Shown here: one piece after another, positions 57,004-64,000 of the stretch
Numbering within the stretch: position 1 is the stretch's first letter
Layout of the letters: each line of letters begins with the position of its first letter
Program-made: the position numbers and the translations under genes
Notes under the pieces: generated by a model
The model's database searches: none
Told to the model about the DNA's origin: nothing
Seen by the model: only the letters and a program-made list of their open reading frames with translations
DNA from: Imbricaverruca yamaguchii
Lineage: Eukaryota > Arthropoda > Thecostraca > Neoverrucidae
DNA length: 64,000 nt
Direction: 5' to 3'
Assembly: GCA_034440575.1 (NCBI GenBank)
Contig: JAOTOL010001638.1
Coordinates: 3,617,467-3,681,466 of the forward strand

Positions 57004-59847
57004 GGGCGTCCTCCTCACCCATAACTTCTGCAACCGCTCCGACATCCTTCCAACCCCTCTGCGGCCCGTCGCCACCACTACACGAATTTGTTTTAGCGAG
57101 ACCAGGCTCCCATCCACATCACATACGCCGGTGAGTGAGCCCGGCTGGTCATGTAGCGAGGAGGGGTTGTAGGTTTTGGGTGTGACGTGACACTGTCGGA
57201 TGGTTATGATTCGGGTTCACGACATGGACACTGCCACCGCCGCCGGCACTCGTCCATTTACTGGACCCACCCGTGTACCCCAAGACAACACAGCACATCC
57301 ACCATCCACTCACAACCCCCCCCCACCCACACGCACACGCACAGCATCGACGTTCTCGGGGCAGCCAGATGCAAGCATGGTCCGGGTAACATCCAGTACA
57401 ATTTTGGCAGTGATGTTTCTGACCGATGAATACTTGCGTTGAATTCGAACCAAATCCACTGGTCCTTAAAACTACCCCTTTAAGCATTCATGCAACAGTC
57501 ACTTGCTCCTTTCATTCCGCACGATCATTCGGTCCCTAAGAATACGAAAAAAACGGGTTCGCCCACAATTTCCCCCTCCAGTGTTACGCAAGCACTTAGC
57601 GAGTCGTATTCCATTTCACTGGGGACTTGCTTAGTCCCGAACGCATATTAATTACCCACTCCGAGACCAACTTGTAAATGGCTGACGCGACTCTCCTGAT
57701 TGCGTAATTTGTATCTATTGTCGTTACTGCCCTTAAGGCTCGGCAAAACTGGGCAGTGAAGTTTTCCCAGGGCTTCTGTGCTGTCGTATGACTGAACTCA
57801 GGTATCAATGGCCAACTTACCTAACCTTATTCAATCGACGCCACGCCGGGCCTTACACGTTGAAAACGTGCGACCGGGTCTGACGTATCCCACGGGCGGG
57901 CACGGATCCCTACCACGTTGGGTACGTCCCTGGTCGTCTTTATATCCTAGCCGGCCCTACCTCTTTGGCCCCGGGGCTTATGGCATGTCAAACCCGTCCA
58001 TGTGTCCCTCGAATCTCTGCACCAACCGTGCCCACGTGCAGAGTTCGGAGGTGGACAAATTACCGGGCAGTGCTTTGCCTCTACCCTATAGTCCGGCGCC
58101 AGACTTCCGACGAACGCAATGTGGTGGCCCCTTTATTGGCCCCTCCCACATGCATACCATGTTCGCCCCTCACCTGCACCCCTGGATCACAGAGGCCAGC
58201 GGGATTTTGCTGCCAAGAGATACCTGAGCCCAGTTAATAGTTGCCCCTTGAATGATGCCCAAGAGTAACAATCAGGAGAGTTTCGTCATTGCGCCCTTTC
58301 GTTACCCCCCCCCTCCCCACACACACTTTGAGGAAGGGAGGAGCAATGGCTTATCACGGTCGATGCCCGAGTACACATCGCCCATAGGAGGGCAGCTGGT
58401 GGGTTGTCTTTCTCGCTATATCTGCGTGGGTCGTCAAATTCTTCTTGCGGCCATCCACCATGTGCCATAAATTTGTCCGGGGGAAAAGAACCACAAACAG
58501 ACCGATGCTTGGATCGGACTCATAAGACAGAGACCGAGATGGTGACCATGCCAGGGACGGACAACTAGACTGGGACCAAGTGTTGTCCCGAAAGTGAGAT
58601 TAATACAATGATAGAAGCAAAAGGATATTTAGACTTAAATCAGGAGACAGAGACTGAGAGTGAAACGATGGCATATCATTGCAGGGGATTTTCAACAAAT
58701 GCCTTCCGATCAAGGTATGCACCTTCAGAAGTGCCATTATTTCCAACCAGCTGCATTTAGGTCCAAACCACTTCCCGTGTTTTCGTTGATACTGACATAA
58801 ATTGTGTACTCACAAACTGTATCACATTTAATTTCCCTTGCCTATTATTCGGCATCGAATCAGGAAGCGAGTTTGGCAATGTTTACCGTAGATAAGATTA
58901 GACAGGCGAAGTCGCGTCCAGGTATTTATTTGGAGTCCAGGGGATTCAACTCCCGCCACATTGAATACAATCCAGATGTCAATTTATGCTACGCTAATAT
59001 AGAATAGAAAAGAAAGACATTATACGTACACTTCAACATTGGGACAACTATTTCCATTTAAACACACACACAATGTTTGCCAACACACACACGCCCCCCC
59101 CCCCCTCCTCTACGCGGAAGACGCCAGCGCCGGTGGGGTTGGTTAAGCTGGGACGGTGGTGGTGGTGGGTGTGCTACATGATGCCGAGCAGCACTCACAT
59201 GGCGATGATGAGTGGCGAGTGGCCACGGCTGAGTACTTCCTCTCCTCCATCCGAAAACTCATCCATCTGACCACCGCTGGACGCCCCTGAGGCGTCGGTC
59301 CGGCGTCCACCGCCGCACGTCTTCGAGTCCTCTCTCCGTTTCTCTATCTCCCCCCCTATCTGTCCTGTTATGTTCTCTTGAACTTGCTATTGCTCCGCCT
59401 CCTTTTTTCTGTACCCACTCCCAGGGCTTCGGGGTGAGCTCGCGCTTTTTATTCGTGGAGTATTCTTTCCCCAGGCCACTCGCGTCGTCAAGGCGCCTGG
59501 GGCCTTCATGGCGTTCTAGAACGTTCAGGATTGAGTGGTTAGTGCTCGAGATCCGGGGCGTCGACCTCACGGGCCGATGACCCTTCTTCCGGAGGTGGTC
59601 CAGCTGGTGTTTGGACCCCTGTCTGCCAGTTGAAGGTGCCAAACCATTACTCGGGTTTGCCCCGGATGTTGCTACCGGAGCCGACTTCTGATCTTGGCGC
59701 CGGCGCCACTCGCGTTTGCTTTTACTTCTCGGACAAATAATTGAATCGGAAGGAGGTGACCGGGACCTGGCTGGGGTTCTGGCGGAAAATGCTGGCGGGA
59801 AAATATTAAAAATCTGGTGTCGAAAAAAAATATGTAAGCCTCCTTAC
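57004..59847. other. Interior of the inverted-repeat interval; unrecognised frames
   Basis: Mostly unique sequence within the 3.8-kb inverted-repeat interval. A 139-codon plus-strand frame (57808-58227) is Pro/Ser/His-rich. A 70-codon minus-strand frame (57808-57596) and a 127-codon minus-strand frame (59642-59259) were examined for transposase or retroelement motifs. No DDE/DDD arrangement, zinc finger or reverse-transcriptase motif is visible. If the interval is a transposon, its coding capacity is not recognisable to me. Confidence 0.25.
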
Positions 59848-59916
59848 AATATTCGGGATTTTCTCGAAATATCAGCAGATTTGTAAAAACAAAAGTTCAC
59901 CTAAGTGTAATGTCAG
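59848..59916 (-). repeat. Right arm of 3.8-kb inverted repeat
   Basis: Inverted partner of 56133-56203. It ends in TGTCAG, the complement of the left CTGACA. Immediately outside is GGGGGCGTCGCC, part of a segment that recurs near 60630. Confidence 0.88.
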
Positions 59917-62290
59917 AGGGGGCGTCGCCATTGGGGTGAGGGGCAGCGGGGGCAATTGCCCCTGCTGTGAGACTGGGGCAACGCCCCGTGAAATTTGAAG
60001 AGGACCCCAGGACGAAAAGGAGGCCCCCAGGACGAAAAGGAGACCCCAGGACGAAAAGGAGGCCCCAAGACGAAAAGGTGGCCCGAAAGACGAGAAGGAG
60101 ATTCTACAAATTAGGGTCTCCAGGAGGCCCATAGTTTGAAAACGAAGTCACGTAGGAGAGGGTAGATGGCCCCAGAAATCAAGAGAGTTACAAATATTGA
60201 CACAGAGGCCCCAGGGACGAAAAGGAGGCCCAGGACGGAAATGAGGCCCCCATGACAGAAAGGAAGCCCCGAGGACGAAAAGTAGGCCCCCAGGACGAAG
60301 AGGAGGCCCTTCAGGACAAAAAGGAAGCCTCCAGGACGAACAGGAGGTTCCACAGGACGAAAAGGTGGCCCCTAGGACGAAAAGGAGGCCCTCAGGAAGA
60401 AAAGGAGATTCTACAAATTAGGGGCCTCCAGAAGGAGGCCCATCATTTGAAGAAAAAAAAGTCACCTAGGGGAGGGTAGGAGGCCCCAAAAATCAAGAGT
60501 GTCAAAAATGTCACGGAGGCCCCCGACGTTGCAAAGGAGTCTCAACGGGAAGAGGCCCAATAAAATGAGAGGAGGCCCTGAGCCGGAAAAGAAAGCCAGT
60601 GGACATGAGATGAGGTTTCGGAGCAGGGACGTCGCCACCGGGGTGGGGGCAGCGGGGGCAATCGTCTCCACCCTTTGCCTTGATACTTGCGGGACCGCCC
60701 CCTGTAATTTGAGGAGACCACTATCCGGAAATGCATAGGACAAAAAGGTGAGCAAGAAACCCGACTGGACAGATGATGCTGTCAAGGAGGATCCAAGACT
60801 GACAGCGAGGCCCCCAGGAAATATAATCAGGTTCCTATAAGAAACATAGAACAGAGATTGTGAGGAGGCCCCCAGGACGAAAATGAGGCCCCCCAGGACG
60901 AAAAAGAGACCTCCAGGACGATAAGGATGCCACTGAAACTGGCAAGACGCCACCCAGGGTTACACTAGAAGGCTTTCGATGAGTGGTAAGATATTCTTAA
61001 TTTGGAAAACGAGGCCCCCAAGATGGAAGAGAAGGACCCTACAATAGAAAATAATGAAAAAAAGATATTTATCCGGATGCAAGTGAGAGATGGGTAAGAA
61101 GGTTCCCCTAGGAATGAGAGAGGGCCACTGGGACCAGTCAGATGAGGCCCACATCTTAGAAGACGAGTACGCTAGAAGAGAAGATTTAGGACTAGGACGC
61201 AAAAGCAACCTGCTAAGGGGATAATGAGACTCCAAACACAGATGAGGAGGCCTCCAAGACGTGAAAGGAGTCCAATAATTTTTAAAAGGAGTCACCTAGG
61301 AGAGGGTATGAGGCCCCAGAAATCAAGAGAATGCCAAGAATTGACAGGGAGAACCCCCAGAATTGCAAAGAAGGCCCCAATACGGGAATAGGCCCCAGAA
61401 AATGAAAGATGGCTTTAAAACGGAAAAGAAGGCCAGTGGATATGAGATGAGGTTTCTGAGATGCAAAAATGGGCACCAAAATGAGTAATGTTCCGCAAAG
61501 ATAGACGAGGATGATCCAGAGACATGGCAGGAGGCATCTAATTCGGAAAAGGACGACACAAGATTGGAAATAAGATGAACAAGAAGGCCCTAAAATTGGA
61601 GTGAATGGCCATTGGATAAGATAGATGGCTCCCAGGCAGAAAAGAAGGCTCGCAGATGGCCAAAAATGTCCCCGGGAAATAACAAGGCCACTGAGATAGG
61701 AAAGGTTGTGTATAATTTGGGAGGGGAGGAACCTGGGAGAGAAGATGAGTCCACCAGGAGATAAGATACCACTCTTAAGATGGGCAAAGTTCGAATCAAC
61801 ACGCAGAGCAAGAGTCCCCCAAGACGTGAGAGGATGCCCCTAATTTGAAAAAAGGACTCTAAAAGCGAAATGAGGGCCCTGTCGGACTCGATAGGAGTCC
61901 CCTAAAAATGTGTAGATCTCCAGGACTGAATGAGGCCCCGAAGACCAAAAAGATTTCCAAGAAGATGAGAGAAGGCCCTTAAGATGGAAGTGGTAACAGG
62001 TATGAAGGGGTGTGATGTTTCCAAAATTGAAGATTCCATCAAGACTGGTAAGCCTTTCCCAGGATAATGGAGGAGGCCCACGAGGCGTGGCAGGAGGCCC
62101 AAATTTGGCAGATAGTGCCCTTGGGATATGAGAGGAAGCCCCATGCCACGGTAAAGGGCCACAGGATGCAAGAGAAGACCCTTCAAGACGAGAGAGGACG
62201 ACATTTAATATGGAAGAGAGAAGGATATAAGACGTTGAAAACCGGAAAAGAGGCTCCAGGAAATGGGACGAGATACTTATGACGCGATAT
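59911..62290. repeat. Degenerate GGCCCCCAGGACGAAAAGGA satellite with higher-order repeats
   Basis: A 2.4-kb block of short degenerate units around GGCCCCCAGGACGAAAAGGA, clearest at 60000-60110, 60210-60410 and 60860-60920. It is overlaid by larger repeats. An approximately 95-bp segment with GTCGCCAnnGGGGTG and GGGGGCAAT recurs at 59914 and 60624. A segment with AGTCACCTAGGAGAGGGTA and CCCCAGAAATCAAGAG recurs near 60140, 60450 and 61285. A third, with GCCAGTGGACATGAGATGAG, recurs near 60595 and 61430. Minus-strand frames give hydrophobic Phe/Leu/Gly/Ser repeats that mimic membrane proteins and are not genes. Confidence 0.85.
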
Positions 62291-63636
62291 GAGGCCTATA
62301 ATTTGCAAGAAACCCACCAGAATGGTAGAAATGGGGTGTTTCAAACTTACGATATGGACCAAAAAACCGTCCGAGGCCCCTGAAAATCACGCTGAGCCTG
62401 GGTGTACCACAAATTTACGACCGGATCATGAAAATAAATATAGTGGAACGACGGGTCGTACCACTCCACAACAGTCTCATTGGGACAAAAACAAATGAAG
62501 GCGGAGCAACGAAAAACACTCACAAAAACACAAGAACACTCCAATTCTGTGGTCCAACAATGACGCCAAAAAACAAAAACGTTTTAGATAAAAATTTATC
62601 GATGCAGCTAAAGTTCGAGCCAGGGATCCAAGCAAATGATGTCGGGGCCCACAATATCACATTGGACCATATAATAAAATCGCGTCGCAGTCCTTGGGAA
62701 ACACCCTGGGGGCCCAGGAGGGCATGACGGGCCCCAAAAGTTGCAGCTGCTCCAAAGTTAATTCTTAACCGGAATGACACTGTGGGACAAAAACATACTC
62801 CTTCAGTGGCCGCAGTGGCATATAAAATGGGCAAATGTCCTCTCTGTCCTGAGAGGCATAAGCTCCCGAGAATCGTGCCGCACTTGTGTTGGAATTCCGC
62901 TTCCCTTTAAATATTGTGCTCCTTTGGGTTCAGATAACAAGACCTCCATGAAAACTTAATTATTTCAATGGTAAACCAACAGCAAAATGCACCAAGCACC
63001 GCATCACTTGGCTGGGTGGGGGTCTTGACCTGGTTTGGTGCCTGCTAGGTTAATTTGTCATTTTTCATGTTCAAGCTGAAACACGTCTTGCAAATAAGGA
63101 CTGAGACACCCATTTTACTTCGTGATAGATCTCCAGCCCTGACCTTGTACTACAACACTGTAACCTTCTACTATACACGGTCTCGCCCCTGCGTTACGAT
63201 CGCAAATACTCTATCGATTCGATTGGGATGTCACGTTCATACCTGCTTCGCACCATCCAGAAGCTCGTGATCGATCAGCTTCCAGCACCACAGCAGGCGT
63301 CATCTATCGTGTCCCGTTCCTAATGAAGCCCTCCTTCGAACGACTGAGAGGGTCCGACTTCAGGGGAAATGTCACCGAAGAGCATGTGAAGTGCGCGACG
63401 TCGCAGATGGTCGGGCCGATACGGAGCGGTCTGAGCAGTCGCGGCCGGAACGCGTAGTTCTCGGCAGAGAGGTAAAGGCCGGTAGGAGCGTATCACTGGG
63501 TAGCAGCAGCGGCGCAAAGAAGCCGGTGGTGCCGGGCAGTGCCGACGACCAGATGATCGGGTTCGACGCCTGGGAATCTGATGCACGTCCGGTTTATGTC
63601 CGTTTCCGCGAGGAGTATAGATTCTGGTCAGGTCAG
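62291..63636. other. No gene recognised
   Basis: Unique-looking sequence; GC content rises after about 63380. The frames at 62428-62727 and 63391-63642 show no known domain. Confidence 0.35.
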
Positions 63637-63920
63637 GCCTGACTTCTCGGGGTGGAGATATATGTCTGGTCAGGTCTGGTTCCTGGGGTTGAAGTCATGT
63701 CTGACTCATGTTTGACTGACATGTCTGACTCCATCCGGTCATGTCTGACTCCTGGGGTGGATATACATGTCGGTCCTGGGTAGTCTGGCTCTGGAAGTGG
63801 AGATACATGTCCGGTCCTCTCTGGCTCCTGGGGTGGAGGTACATGTCCGGTCATGTCTGGCTCCTGGGGTGGAGGTACATGTCCGGTCGCCTGGCTCCTG
63901 GGGTGGAGAGCCATGTTTGG
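63637..63920. repeat. 36-bp minisatellite
   Basis: Copies of a 36-bp unit with CTGGCTCCTGGGGTGGAGGT and ACATGTCCGGTCATGT, regular from about 63740 to 63915 and more irregular before that. The 12-codon period keeps frames open (plus-strand HVRSCLAPGVEV repeat). It continues near the window edge only as diverged sequence. Confidence 0.92.
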
Positions 63921-64000
63921 TCCGGTTCCACGAATGGCGGATGAGTCATCTGTGGAGCCTAGTGCCTGCCTGAGGGACGGGCTACTCGTGCGGTGAATCC

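Noticed and set aside
56449..57117. 222-codon proline/arginine-rich minus-strand frame
   Set aside because: Derived from the 46-bp GC-rich minisatellite; frames on both strands are open.
58930..58965. Possible tRNA B-box (GGATTCAACTCCC)
   Set aside because: No five-base-pair T-stem, no A-box at the right distance and no cloverleaf.
60624..60715. Complete hAT element starting CAGGGACGTCGCC
   Set aside because: No matching opposite terminus or 8-bp duplication found; the segment is also repeated within the satellite at 59914.
59872..61811. Series of minus-strand frames resembling multi-pass membrane proteins (Phe/Leu/Gly/Ser-rich)
   Set aside because: They are the complement of the purine-rich GGCCCC/GACGAAAAGGA satellite, and the repeat explains the hydrophobicity.

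Overview
This window looks like gene-poor, repeat-dense nuclear DNA from an animal. No bacterial operons, rRNA, convincing tRNA or CRISPR array is visible. Two decayed non-LTR retrotransposon (LINE) reverse-transcriptase relics of CR1/L2/Daphne type, non-autonomous DNA transposons with TTAA or 8-bp hAT-type target duplications, and very dense micro- and minisatellites suggest an invertebrate. A marine arthropod such as a decapod crustacean is my best guess, but it rests on general character and is not proven. No intact protein-coding gene could be recognised. Nearly all long open frames are low-complexity translations of tandem repeats or GC-rich segments that lack stop codons in several frames.

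Layout. 1-15 kb: mostly unique-looking AT-rich DNA, a 27-bp minisatellite (4.16-4.65 kb), a LINE 3'-end relic on the minus strand (5.39-5.79 kb), a 19/20-bp array (6.56-6.74 kb), a CpG-rich block with three CCAAT boxes and GC boxes (9.5-9.8 kb), and two overlapping AT-rich hairpins (11.4 kb). 15-28 kb: an (AC)n(AT)n(GT)n block, a CpG-rich block with a CRE palindrome and a CGG run (16.15-16.70 kb), a 32-bp array, a GGAC tetranucleotide array (18.97-19.6 kb), an 84-bp array carrying E-boxes, and CpG-rich blocks with E-boxes (22.8 kb) and CREs (24.0 kb). 28-46 kb: TTAA-flanked element copy 1 (28.56-29.90 kb), a diverged relative (39.98-40.78 kb), a hAT MITE (41.92-42.11 kb), and the best core-promoter candidate (TATA box plus initiator, 42.82-42.86 kb).

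46-64 kb: an 18-copy 55-bp minisatellite (47.7-48.7 kb), an 18-bp array, a second hAT MITE (50.61-50.80 kb), and a nested block at 51.2-54.6 kb. In that block a LINE reverse-transcriptase relic is split by TTAA element copy 2 and by a 335-bp (TA)n/T125/(CT)n block. Beyond it lie a 3.8-kb interval bounded by about 70-bp inverted repeats (56.13-59.92 kb), a large degenerate satellite with higher-order repeats (59.9-62.3 kb) and a 36-bp array at the end.

The main biological story is layered element activity. The order LINE, then TTAA element insertion, then microsatellite growth is partly readable from the sequence. The TTAA elements also spread clustered AGGTCA (nuclear-receptor type) half-sites. 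The CpG-rich blocks may be promoters of genes whose exons lie outside the window or are too short and intron-split to recognise here.
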